Shown here: positions 49,762 through 57,531 of the stretch, piece after piece | Position numbering within the stretch: the first letter of the stretch is position 1 | Layout: the number at the start of each line of letters is the position of its first letter | NCBI GenBank assembly: GCA_021810565.1 | Contig: JAJZIM010000001.1 | Span: 1 to 64,000, forward strand | Direction of reading: 5' to 3' | DNA: 64,000 nt | Source of the DNA: Bacillota bacterium | GTDB lineage: Bacteria > Bacillota > Sulfobacillia > JAJZIM01 | The notes under the pieces: generated by a model | Databases searched by the model: none | Told to the model about the DNA's origin: nothing | Seen by the model: the letters and a program-made list of their open reading frames with translations, nothing else | Position numbers and translations under genes: made by a program

Positions 49762-50400
49762 TCACCCCTTCACCAGCAGCTCTTCCGCCCACCGACGCAG
49801 CTGCTCTTGGACCACCTGCCCCGGCTCCCCGGCGTCCACGGTACGAAAGCCGTGCTTGCCGGCGGCCTCGTCCAATACCCGCTGCAGGCGCTCCCAACGG
49901 TGCAGGAACTGGGCCGCGCCGCCCGGTCCGGGACGGTCCAGCTTCCCGTCCCGGGCCAGCACCCGCCGCAGCCCTTCCGCCGGAGCCGTCCTCAAGTACG
50001 CCGTGTGGGCCGCCGGGGCGAAGCGGAAAACCCGTTCCACCCAGGACCGGCGCGCCCCCGCCGTTCGGCAGACCGCCGCCAGGGTATGCACGTAGGGATG
50101 GACCAGCACCACGAAACCCGCCTCAAGCGCCGGGCGGATCCGGTGCTCCACCGCCTCGGCCAGACCGGCCGCCCGCCAGAGGCTGCCGGCCAACGGGTAG
50201 CCGTCCTCCCCCGCCGCGGCCCACCCCGGCTCTTCCCCGGTCGGGACCGTTTCCAGCACCGGCCAGCCTTGGACTTCCAGCCAGTCCCGCAGCATCGCCG
50301 CCTGGGCGGCACCGCCGGCCCCGGGGCACCCCTCCAAGGCCAGCAGCCGACCCGAAACCGACTCTTCAGTCGCCAGCCTCAAAGCGACGCGTCCAGGCAC
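49762..50400 (-). CDS. Thymidylate-kinase-like protein with a degenerate P-loop
   Basis: A 212-aa protein aligned with the kinase upstream over most of its length. The P-loop reads EGCPGAGGAAQ instead of EGxDGSGKTTQ, so Lys and Thr are lost, and ATP binding by the standard mode is unlikely. The family fold is otherwise recognisable (VLVHPYVHT at the DRY region; GLRRVLARD). It starts at GTG 50400, overlapping its neighbour by 22 bp, and probably pairs with it. A pseudo-kinase role is inferred. Confidence 0.65.
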   Translation of the reverse strand: MPGRVALRLATEESVSGRLLALEGCPGAGGAAQAAMLRDWLEVQGWPVLETVPTGEEPGWAAAGEDGYPLAGSLWRAAGLAEAVEHRIRPALEAGFVVLVHPYVHTLAAVCRTAGARRSWVERVFRFAPAAHTAYLRTAPAEGLRRVLARDGKLDRPGPGGAAQFLHRWERLQRVLDEAAGKHGFRTVDAGEPGQVVQEQLRRWAEELLVKG

Positions 50401-51095
50401 GCCGCCGCCCGGCCCTCCCCCGCCCCGGGCAAACCCAAAAGCTCCCCCACCACCGCGCGGACCCGCTCCTGCTGACGCACCGCCGCGGTATCGGCGTCGA
50501 TCACCACCGTGCGCTCTCCCCGCAGCAGGCGGTCGTAGCGCTCCCGCACCCGTCCCTGATAGAGGCGGAAGCTCTCCGAGGGGTCCTCCGACAGGCCCAG
50601 ATCCATCCCCGCCTCATAGAAGCGGGGAGCGCTTCGGCGCGCCAGCACCCGTTGCAATCCGGTTTCGGGCGACGCCCTAAAGTACAGGACCAGATCGGGC
50701 CTGGCCGCAAAGCCGTACAGGCCGCGCACCCAGGCCGCCTTGCAGCTCCGCGCCCCGTCCCGGGCGTAGGCGGTGAACACGTAGCGGTCGGCCAGCACCA
50801 CCCAGCCGGCCTGGAGGTGCGGCAATATGCCCTCCTCGTAGCGCGCCGCGAAATCGCAGGCGTGCAAAAGGCTGTAGGTGAGGGGCGTCAGGCGCCGCCG
50901 CCGCTTGGCCTCCCGGATCCGCGGGTGCACCGCTTCCGAGGAGTTCCACGCCGTCCAATAGACCGCGGCTCCCTGCTCGATCAGCCACCGGCGCAGCAGC
51001 TGCAACTGGGTCGTCTTTCCGGAACCGTCGCAGCCCTCCCCCACGATCAGCCGTCCCGGGATCAGCCCCCACACCCCGCCGCGGCGTCCCGTCAC
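50379..51095 (-). CDS. Thymidylate-kinase-like P-loop kinase
   Basis: A 238-aa protein with intact P-loop GEGCDGSGKTTQ, VVLADRYVFTAYARD (the DRY signature) and RRERYDRLL-type tail. The fold is that of dTMP kinases, but the context is a Pho-like operon with Ppx, HD and HAD genes, and the substrate-binding residues cannot be confirmed. A role in phosphoryl transfer using another nucleotide or polyphosphate is possible. GTG 51095 follows GAGGGGGAGGGG. Confidence 0.75.
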   Translation of the reverse strand: MTGRRGGVWGLIPGRLIVGEGCDGSGKTTQLQLLRRWLIEQGAAVYWTAWNSSEAVHPRIREAKRRRRLTPLTYSLLHACDFAARYEEGILPHLQAGWVVLADRYVFTAYARDGARSCKAAWVRGLYGFAARPDLVLYFRASPETGLQRVLARRSAPRFYEAGMDLGLSEDPSESFRLYQGRVRERYDRLLRGERTVVIDADTAAVRQQERVRAVVGELLGLPGAGEGRAAACLDASL

Positions 51096-51131
51096 CCGCG
51101 TCCCCTCCCCCTCTTTCCAGCCGCCGGCCCC

Positions 51132-51623
51132 CTATGACCCGGACCACCCTCCGACCTCGCCTCCCGCGCTCTCCTCAGCCCACGCCGCCAGCTCGTAGCG
51201 GCACTGCGGGCTGGCCATCGCCCACACCGTGACGGTGGCCCGCCACAGGCCGCCGGCCAGCGCTCGCAGCTCGTAGCCGGGCGTGGCCTGGACGTCGTCC
51301 AGCACCACCCGATGGCAGCCCGCGAGGCGATAGCGGGTTCCCCGGTACCCCAGCGGATCCTCCAGGGACAAGGTGGCGAAATTCCCGGGCAGCCTCTCGC
51401 CGGGAAAATCCGCCGCGGACACCGGCCGCCCCAGGCGGCGGGAGGCCAGGGCCATGGCCCGCTGCCGCTGGATCCGCTCCTCCGGCCGCTCCGCCGTCAA
51501 CGGCTCGTACCAGAAGACCACCCGCAGCCGCCGCGCGCGCTCGCTCACCTCGAAGGGAAAGCTGCGGCAGTTGCCCGCGTCGTCCGGGGTCCACCGCCCG
51601 GTGACGGCCAGCAGCTCCCTCAC
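51132..51623 (-). CDS. CehA/McbA-type beta domain, second copy without a PHP partner
   Basis: A 163-aa protein similar to 46005-46496: NCRSFPFEVSERARRLRVVF, LEDPLGYRGTRYRL, DDVQATPGYELRALAGGLWR and CRYELAAWAE. GTG 51623 overlaps the HAD stop (GTGA). It sits in the HAD-kinase-HD-Ppx operon, with no PHP domain nearby. The duplication within two Pho-like operons suggests a shared function as a binding subunit or regulator. Confidence 0.7.
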   Translation of the reverse strand: MRELLAVTGRWTPDDAGNCRSFPFEVSERARRLRVVFWYEPLTAERPEERIQRQRAMALASRRLGRPVSAADFPGERLPGNFATLSLEDPLGYRGTRYRLAGCHRVVLDDVQATPGYELRALAGGLWRATVTVWAMASPQCRYELAAWAEESAGGEVGGWSGS

Positions 51624-52486
51624 GCCACATACTTCTCCAGGATCAGGGCCACGCCGTCCTCGTCGTTGCTGGCGGTGACCTCCCGGGCCAGGGCCTTCAG
51701 CTCGGGCACGGCGTTGCCCACGGCCACGCCCCAGCCCGCGTAGCGCAGCAGTTCCCGGTCATTGTGGTCGTTGCCCACCGCCAGCACCTGCCGGGGGTCC
51801 AATTCCAAGAGCCCCAGGAGGAAGGACAGCCCCCGGGCCTTGGAGACGCCCGGCGCGGTCAGCTCCAGGCCGGCCACGCCCCGGAAGGCCGCTCCCGCCG
51901 CGGCGCTGCCCAAGACCGAGGCCATGTCGGCCTCCACCCGGGAAAGCACCCGCACCGCCAGGGGCAGCTTTGCCAGCCGCCGGGCCGCCTCCCGCAGCCG
52001 CTCCGGCGAACCCCAGGTGAACAGCCGCAGCGGCGCGGGCACCTCGGCGGCCAGATCCGCCACCCGCACCCAGCCGGAGCAGCCCCGCTGGAGGACCCCC
52101 GTCCAGACCCGTTCCGGCAGCAATTCCTCGCAGTACACGTCCGCCGCCGCGTCGGCCCCGCTCAAGGCCAGGCGCGGCAGTCCCAGGCGGCGCAGCAGTG
52201 CCACCGCCCGGCCAAAGGGTCCCTCGGGCACCTCCTGCCGATGCAGAACCTCCCCCGCCGGGCGCAGCACCAGGGCCCCGCCGCACAACACCAAGGGCGT
52301 ATCGAGGGCCAACTCCCGCGCCAGGGGCAAACTCAGGCTGGGCCAGCGACCCGTGGTCAAGGTCACCCGCACCCCCGCCGCCGTGGCCCGTCCCACGGCC
52401 TGGCGCACCCGGGCGGAGAGCCGCCCCCGGCTGTCCAGGAGGGTGCCGTCCACATCCAGGGCCACCAAGCGCACCTCGCCTCGCAT
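51620..52486 (-). CDS. Cof-type HAD hydrolase (phosphatase)
   Basis: A 288-aa HAD-IIB enzyme: DVDGTLLDS (nucleophile), TLTTGRWP, a C2 cap of mixed alpha/beta, PGVSKARGL and AVGNDHNDRELL. Members are sugar-phosphate or FMN/PLP phosphatases. ATG 52486 follows AGGAGG about 10 bp after the predicted transcription start of Pho box array D, making it the first gene of that operon. Confidence 0.87.
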   Translation of the reverse strand: MRGEVRLVALDVDGTLLDSRGRLSARVRQAVGRATAAGVRVTLTTGRWPSLSLPLARELALDTPLVLCGGALVLRPAGEVLHRQEVPEGPFGRAVALLRRLGLPRLALSGADAAADVYCEELLPERVWTGVLQRGCSGWVRVADLAAEVPAPLRLFTWGSPERLREAARRLAKLPLAVRVLSRVEADMASVLGSAAAGAAFRGVAGLELTAPGVSKARGLSFLLGLLELDPRQVLAVGNDHNDRELLRYAGWGVAVGNAVPELKALAREVTASNDEDGVALILEKYVA

Positions 52487-52511
52487 CCGGACCGCCTCCT
52501 CTCCTGAGGAT

Positions 52512-52566
52512 ACCTTAGCGGCCCGGGTTTAAGCCGGTGTTAACCGGCGGTTAAGGTCCCGTTAAA
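52512..52566 (-). promoter_or_regulatory. Pho-like box array D (HAD/kinase/ppx operon)
   Basis: Plus-strand hexamers TTTAAG 52528, GTTAAC 52539, GTTAAG 52550, GTTAAA 52561: all 11-bp steps. Ten bases beyond is TAAGGT (leftward, 52512-52517). The leader to the HAD ATG is about 20 nt with AGGAGG. Confidence 0.82.
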
Positions 52567-52585
52567 GCCCACGGCGACCACGAGA

Positions 52586-52640
52586 CTTAAACGAGGCTTA
52601 AACCCATCCCAACCCCGTCTTCGCACCGGAAGGTTAGACT
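52586..52640 (+). promoter_or_regulatory. Pho-like box array D' (rightward small membrane gene)
   Basis: CTTAAA 52586 and CTTAAA 52597 are strong; CCCAAC 52608 and CTTCGC 52619 keep the 11-bp register but are degenerate. Ten bases after the last is TAGACT (52635-52640). It diverges from array D, whose boxes face left; the intergenic region is thus a bidirectional Pho switch. Confidence 0.6.
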
Positions 52641-52673
52641 GTCCCCCAGGTGACGGGAAAGGGGGTGAAGAGC

Positions 52674-52856
52674 TTGCCGTACCTGCCGGCCGCCGCGCTG
52701 GCCGCGGCGATTCTGGCCTGGTTCGGCGCCTGGGTGGCCTTCCACACGCCGCTCCTGGCGGTCTGGCGCCTGCCCCTGGTGACCGCCGGGACCGTCGCGC
52801 TCCTGGTGCTGGCCGGTGTGCATCCCGACGGCGGCGACCCGCCCCTGGGGGAATGA
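52674..52856 (+). CDS. Small two-helix membrane protein, Pho-controlled
   Basis: About 60 aa: [21 protein letters not shown] and LPLVTAGTVALLVLAGV. TTG 52674 has AAAGGGGGTGA at good spacing; GTG 52650 and 52665 are alternatives in frame. It lies between array D' and the phospholipase promoter. Family not recognised. Confidence 0.55.
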   Translation: MPYLPAAALAAAILAWFGAWVAFHTPLLAVWRLPLVTAGTVALLVLAGVHPDGGDPPLGE

Positions 52857-52875
52857 CCCGGCGTCTTCCCGGGAA

Positions 52876-52930
52876 CTTAATCGCGGCCTAAAGGCTTCTT
52901 AACTCCCCTTTAAACCGCATCGGACAGGCT
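52876..52930 (+). promoter_or_regulatory. Pho-like box array E (phospholipase/phosphatase)
   Basis: CTTAAT 52876, CCTAAA 52887, CTTAAC 52898, TTTAAA 52909 at 11-bp steps, then 10 bp and CAGGCT (52925-52930). The ribosome site AGAGGAGG and GTG 52960 follow. Confidence 0.8.
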
Positions 52931-52959
52931 GGAGGCAACTCGCGAGAGGAGGAGTGATC

Positions 52960-54549
52960 GTGGTGAAGCTCCCGCTGCGTCCCGTCCTGCCCCTGGCCCT
53001 CGGTCTGGCGCTTTTGACCCCGGCGGCCCTCTCGGCCCTCGCCCAGGCCCCGCCCCCGCTCCACGCGCCCGTCACCCACGTCATCGAGGTCATGCTGGAG
53101 AACCACACCTTCGACAACCTCTTCGGCAACTTCCCCGGGGCCGACGGCGTCCCCGCGAACGCCGCGCTGCCCAATCCGGACACCAACTACACCGCCGCGC
53201 CCGTCACCCCCGCCGGGGCGCCGCCCAACGAGGGGGACACGGTGGACATCAACCACAACCGGTCGGCGGAGGTCATGATGATGGACTACCGGCCCGCGCC
53301 GCTCGGGGGAGGCGCCGGCTACTACACCGGGCCCAACTTGAGCAACGCCTTCGATCCCGGCCCGCCCGGCTGGAAGATGAACTACTACACCACGGACCCG
53401 CAGAACAGCCTGGCCAGCATCACCCTCTTCGGCCAGGACAACCTCCCCAACGAGTGGTTCCTGGCCCGCCACTTCGTCCTGGCGGACCACAACTTCCAGC
53501 CCGCCATCGGCCCCACCCAGCCCAACCGGATCTACGCCGTGGCGGCCACGACCGACGGGTGGATCTCCGACAGCCCGCCCCCCAATACCCTGCCGATAAA
53601 GACGATCTTCGACGAGCTCGGCCAAAAGGGCCTTTCCTGGCGCATCTACCAGGGAGACTACAACGGCCCGCCTCCGACCCAGGAGGGCACCGGCTTCGTC
53701 ACCCATTGGAACCCCGCCTGGTACACCCCCATCCTGCAAAACAAGCACCTGTGGAACGACGTCGCCAACACGTCCCAGTTCTTCACCGACGTCCAGCACG
53801 GCAACCTGCCCAACTTCTCCTTCGTGGTGCCCACCTGGCTGTACAGCGAGCACCCGCCCACGGACATCCAGCAGGGTGACGCCTGGCTGGGCCAACTGGT
53901 CCAGGCGGTGATGGACAGCCCCTACTGGAACTCCACCGCCATCTTCGTCACCTACGACGAGGGCGGCGGCTATTGGGACCATGTCTCGCCGCCGGTGGCC
54001 TTCCGCTTCGGCTACGGCACCCGCACCCCCATGGTGATCGTCTCCCCCTACGTGCGTCCCGGGGTCTTCACCCAAACCACCAGCAACATCTCCGTCCTGT
54101 CCTTCATGCAGCAGCTGTGGGGGATGCCTCCTCTCAACAGCCTCAACGCCCGATCCAATGACCTCTTGGCGGCCTTCGACTTCCAACAAAAGCCCCTGCC
54201 GCCCCTGAACCTGCCCGACGTTCCAGCGGACAGCCTGCAGCTGGCCGACCCGCCGGAGAACCTCGCCGCGACGCCCAGTGTCCCCCTGACCGTGTACGTG
54301 CAGGCCAAGACGCCGGGGCTGACCCTGGACACCGGCCTGTCCGGCCCCGTGACGCTGCAGGCGGTGGAGCCGACAGGAGTGAGCGCCCCGGTGGGGATGC
54401 CCTCCACGGTGCAGTTGTCTGGGGGAACCGCCGCCTTCCAGGTAACCTTCCCCGCCATCGGCTACTATCGGCTGCTGGCCCAGGGTCCCGACGGATCCCA
54501 AGGTTGGGTCACCTTCGACGTCGGGGTGAGCGCCGCCACGGCACCCTGA
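52960..54549 (+). CDS. Secreted phospholipase C / acid phosphatase (AcpA-like phosphoesterase)
   Basis: A 529-aa exported protein: signal peptide (LPLRPVLPLALGLALL to ALAQ), the phosphoesterase signature LENHTFDNLFG near residue 45, NFQPAIGPTQPNR, and YDEGGGYWDHVSPP. This family includes bacterial phospholipase C and acid phosphatase AcpA, which release phosphate from lipids or monoesters outside the cell. The last 110 residues form a beta domain. GTG 52960 is chosen for ribosome-site spacing. A strong terminator follows. Confidence 0.9.
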   Translation: MVKLPLRPVLPLALGLALLTPAALSALAQAPPPLHAPVTHVIEVMLENHTFDNLFGNFPGADGVPANAALPNPDTNYTAAPVTPAGAPPNEGDTVDINHNRSAEVMMMDYRPAPLGGGAGYYTGPNLSNAFDPGPPGWKMNYYTTDPQNSLASITLFGQDNLPNEWFLARHFVLADHNFQPAIGPTQPNRIYAVAATTDGWISDSPPPNTLPIKTIFDELGQKGLSWRIYQGDYNGPPPTQEGTGFVTHWNPAWYTPILQNKHLWNDVANTSQFFTDVQHGNLPNFSFVVPTWLYSEHPPTDIQQGDAWLGQLVQAVMDSPYWNSTAIFVTYDEGGGYWDHVSPPVAFRFGYGTRTPMVIVSPYVRPGVFTQTTSNISVLSFMQQLWGMPPLNSLNARSNDLLAAFDFQQKPLPPLNLPDVPADSLQLADPPENLAATPSVPLTVYVQAKTPGLTLDTGLSGPVTLQAVEPTGVSAPVGMPSTVQLSGGTAAFQVTFPAIGYYRLLAQGPDGSQGWVTFDVGVSAATAP

Positions 54550-54582
54550 TCCCATCGGGATCCGCGGCGATCGTCCCCTGCA

Positions 54583-54612
54583 GGGTAGCGGCACCGGCCG
54601 CTACCCTTTTTT
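54583..54612 (+). terminator. Rho-independent terminator after the phospholipase gene
   Basis: A 10-bp stem GGGTAGCGGC/GCCGCTACCC with loop ACCG, immediately followed by TTTTTT. Confidence 0.92.
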
Positions 54613-55043
54613 CGCCTGGCTTCCAGGCCCATAGCCCAAGCCGAGGAAGGCCCGGACCACCCCCGACGCTGAGGATGCGCAGGCGGACGGTTGCTGCCTC
54701 CGAAGGCTGGCGGCCCATTGGCGGCCGCCCGGCAAAGTCCGGACGCGGGACGCAGTCTTTCTTGATGCAAGCCTTGCTGATCTTCCACCCGCCTACATGC
54801 ATCCCTGGCTCTTCACCCAAACCGCCAGTAACATCTCCGTCCGGTCCTTCACGCAGCATCTGTGGGGGATGCCATCTCTGCGCCGACGCCTTTCGGACCC
54901 TCAAACGGAATACCCGCCTACCTTCCCGGACAGCTCGGCCCGAGTCCCCGCGCAGAGGTGCTCCTCGGCGGCATGCAAAAGACCAAAGGCGCCACCGGCC
55001 GCTCCACTCCATTCGTCGGGACAGCAGGAACCGCCTTTGTGCC
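54613..55043. other. Region with a phospholipase gene remnant
   Basis: No intact gene. The only recognisable element is the short copy of the phospholipase 3' region at 54808-54875, listed separately. The rest has only shadow frames. Confidence 0.5.
54808..54875 (+). pseudogene. Fragment of a second phospholipase C gene
   Basis: The frame reads LFTQTASNISVRSFTQHLWGMP, matching VFTQTTSNISVLSFMQQLWGMP of the intact gene (54061-54128). At the DNA level TCTTCACCCAAACC and TGTGGGGGATGCC are identical. Nothing of the gene before or after this piece is left, so it is a remnant of a lost or broken duplicate. Confidence 0.75.
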
Positions 55044-55072
55044 TTGACGGGACATAGGTGACTGACTATATT
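55044..55072 (+). promoter_or_regulatory. Promoter of the phd/vapC pair
   Basis: TTGACG at 55044-55049, 17 bp, TATATT at 55067-55072. A small TGAC...GTCA inverted repeat overlaps the -10 and could be the operator of the antitoxin. Confidence 0.65.
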
Positions 55073-55092
55073 GGTCATGGAGGTGAAGGAGT

Positions 55093-55386
55093 ATGCCCAC
55101 CGTCGCTGCTGTCGCTAAGCTGAAGGCGCACCTGAGTAAGTTCTTGGATTTCGTCAAGGCCGGCGATGAGATCGTGGTTACCGAGCGGGGAAATCCCATC
55201 GCGCGAATCGTTCCCTTTACCGACACCGCTTCCGGGGACGAACGTATCCGGGCCCTGGCGCGAGCCGGTCTGATCCGGCTAGGAATGAAGGCAATTCCTG
55301 ACAGCTGCTGGACCACCGAAGGACCTGCGGACCCGGAGGGGAGAAGTTTGGCCCACCTATTGGCAGAACGGGCCGAGGGCCGATGA
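55093..55386 (+). CDS. Phd/YefM-type antitoxin
   Basis: A 97-aa protein: AVAKLKAHLSKFLDFVKAGDEIVVTERGNPIARIVP is the Phd/YefM fold, with a C-terminal tail that should neutralise the toxin. It overlaps the PIN gene by 4 bp (ATGA). Confidence 0.8.
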   Translation: MPTVAAVAKLKAHLSKFLDFVKAGDEIVVTERGNPIARIVPFTDTASGDERIRALARAGLIRLGMKAIPDSCWTTEGPADPEGRSLAHLLAERAEGR

Positions 55387-55805
55387 GATTCTGGGACGCC
55401 TCCGCTCTGGTGCCCCTTTGTTTGGCCCAACCCGCATCGGCCGCCGTCCGTTCCCTCCTTCCCAACGACCCGGCCCTCATAGTCTGGTGGGCGAGTCCCA
55501 TGGAGTGCTGGTCGGCCTTTGCACGCCTGAAACGGGAAGGGGTGCTCACCAGCACGCAGGAAAAGGCGGTCCTGCACCGGCTGGAACTGCTGCGAAACGC
55601 CTGGGCGGAGGTGCTGCCGGGAGAGGCGGTGCGCAGCCACGCCGCCCGCCTGCTGAGGCTCCATCCGCTGCGTGCGGCAGATGCACTGCAGCTGGCAGCC
55701 GCCCTGGTTTGGGCCGGCACCCCGCCCGGCGGGGCGTCCTTCGTGACCCTTGACGAGCGCCTAGGCCAGGCGGCGCAGTTGGAGGGATTTGAGGTCCTGC
55801 CCTAG
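55383..55805 (+). CDS. vapC: PIN-domain toxin (VapC-like)
   Basis: A 140-aa PIN protein: FWDASALVPL, MECWSAFARL (Glu) and RAADALQLAAAL, with TLDERL at the end. The acidic sites of a metal-dependent RNase are in place. Paired with the Phd-type antitoxin, a common mixed pairing. It interrupts the Pho-like island between the phospholipase and the ABC transporter. Confidence 0.8.
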   Translation: MRFWDASALVPLCLAQPASAAVRSLLPNDPALIVWWASPMECWSAFARLKREGVLTSTQEKAVLHRLELLRNAWAEVLPGEAVRSHAARLLRLHPLRAADALQLAAALVWAGTPPGGASFVTLDERLGQAAQLEGFEVLP

Positions 55806-56394
55806 CGGAGGGACGGAAAGCATTCCGGCCATGGATGTTGTCAGTTGCCGGTCGCCTTCGCTGCCGGCGCCATCACGGCGATGATGCTTGATGGCACGCG
55901 GGAGAGTTGTTCATCTTTTGTACCTGCCAAGGTTTTTGGCACCGCCATTTCCGAGTGACAATGCCCTCGGCCGTCCACCTTGGCCGGTGGCAATATCATC
56001 GGCCATCTACACCCCCCAGCCAAGACTCTCCACCGCAAGGTTTTTGAGTTGCCGGGGACCGTCCTTCTCACCCAGACCAAGATCATCGTGACCCCGAACA
56101 AACGTGCTCCCAATCCGCTGCCGGCCACCGCCGGCTCCATGGACCGGCCCGTAGCCGTGCCGTGGCTGGGCGGCAAGGAACTCATGGTTAGGCTATCATA
56201 AAGGCAATAAGCTGGTAGGAGTGTTAGCTGAATTCGTTACCGTGGAAATCGAGGCCAGGCACAACACCAGCCTTTGTTGAGGCCCATGAAAACCGGCGCC
56301 ACGGCAGCCCATGCCGCTTCGCACCGCCGCGGGCCGGTGCCGCCCTGGGACCCGCGGCTGGCATCTCGGCCATCCTCCCCGCTTCCCGTGCGGT
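55806..56394. other. Region with a probable transposase C-terminal remnant
   Basis: One frame (55980-56201) reads HPPAKTLHRKVFELPGTVLL, then TQTKIIVTPNKRAPNPLPA and VAVPWLGGKELMVRLS, which I recall as typical of the C-terminal end of some DDE transposases. There is no start codon context and no upstream part. The rest of the stretch shows no gene. Confidence 0.45.
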
Positions 56395-56460
56395 ATTAAC
56401 CTAACCTTAATTGCAGGTTAAGCCCTCCTTAACGGCAGCTTAAACCCCCGCCGATAGCCT
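56395..56460 (+). promoter_or_regulatory. Pho-like box array F (ABC transporter)
   Basis: ATTAAC 56395, CTTAAT 56406, GTTAAG 56417, CTTAAC 56428, CTTAAA 56439 at exact 11-bp steps, then 10 bp and TAGCCT (56455-56460), the same hexamer as in array B. The substrate-binding protein ATG is 40 bp downstream. Confidence 0.85.
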
Positions 56461-56499
56461 TCTATTCGACGACACTGCCGTGAAGAAGGAGTTGATCGC

Positions 56500-57531
56500 A
56501 TGCCTTACCGCAAGACCCTGGTCGTGGCGGTGGCCGCCACCGTAGTGTTGGCGGGAGCGGGTTGCGGCATCCGGAGCGCCGCCGCTCCGGCCAAACAGCA
56601 GCTCGTCTTCTACTCCGCCCAGGGTTATGACAAGGCGGAGGCCGCCGCGTTCCAAAAGGCGACGGGGATCCAGGTGAAGCTGGACGACACCAGCACCGGC
56701 CCCCTGATCGCCAAGGTGGAGGCGGAGCGCTCCAACCCCCGCTGGGACGTGATCTGGTTCGACGGCAACGGTCCCATATACGCCTTGGACCAGCAGCACC
56801 TTCTGCTGCAGCACTGGCTCCCCGCCGCCGCCAAGAACTACACCTCGCTCGGCCGGTCGCTCTTGCCTCCCGGCGACGGCTACTATCCCACCGGGGTGAC
56901 CGCCGCGGCCGCCATCGCCTACAACACCAAGCTGGTGCCCGCTTCCCAGGCCCCCGCCACCTGGCACGATTTGCTGAAGCCCTTTTTCCGCGGCGCGGTG
57001 GCCATGAACAACCCGGCCATCTCCGGACCCACCTATCCCTTCGTGGCCGGCATCCTCCACCGCATGGGCGCCAAGAAAGGAGATGCCTTCTTCCAGGACC
57101 TCAAGGCCAACGGGCTCAAGATCTATCCCACCAATGGCCACACCCTCAAGGCCCTGGTCACCGGGGCGGTCAAGGTCGCGATGTTCCAAGACTCCGCCGA
57201 GACCAAGGCCATGGTGACCGGAGACCCCGTCAGGATCGTCTACCCCCCCGCCGGCGTGACCATGCTGCCCAGCGACATGGCCATCAACGCCCACGCCCCG
57301 GATCTGGCGGCAGCCAAGCAGTTCGTGCAGTTCGTACTCTCCCCGGCGGGACAGCGGATCATGCTCACCGAGGGCGGCGGCGACTCCTATTTCAATCCCC
57401 TCATCAAGGGGGAAAAGCCCAATCCGGCGCGCCCGCAGCAAGGCATTACCTGGCAGAACGTTCCCGTTGCTTGGCAGGCCGCCAAGATGAACGGCATTCA
57501 GAAGTGGTTCTTGGACCACATCACCCGGTGA
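56500..57531 (+). CDS. ABC transporter substrate-binding lipoprotein (FbpA/phosphonate type)
   Basis: A 343-aa lipoprotein (MPYRKTLVVAVAATVVL with LAGAGC) of extracellular solute-binding family 1: LVFYSAQGYDKAEAAAF, then GVTAAAAIAYNTKL and PLIKGEKPN. Relatives bind Fe(III) or 2-aminoethylphosphonate. With Pho-like boxes in front, a phosphonate or other organophosphorus ligand is more likely than iron, but the sequence alone does not settle it. ATG 56500 follows AAGAAGGAG. Confidence 0.83.
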   Translation: MPYRKTLVVAVAATVVLAGAGCGIRSAAAPAKQQLVFYSAQGYDKAEAAAFQKATGIQVKLDDTSTGPLIAKVEAERSNPRWDVIWFDGNGPIYALDQQHLLLQHWLPAAAKNYTSLGRSLLPPGDGYYPTGVTAAAAIAYNTKLVPASQAPATWHDLLKPFFRGAVAMNNPAISGPTYPFVAGILHRMGAKKGDAFFQDLKANGLKIYPTNGHTLKALVTGAVKVAMFQDSAETKAMVTGDPVRIVYPPAGVTMLPSDMAINAHAPDLAAAKQFVQFVLSPAGQRIMLTEGGGDSYFNPLIKGEKPNPARPQQGITWQNVPVAWQAAKMNGIQKWFLDHITR

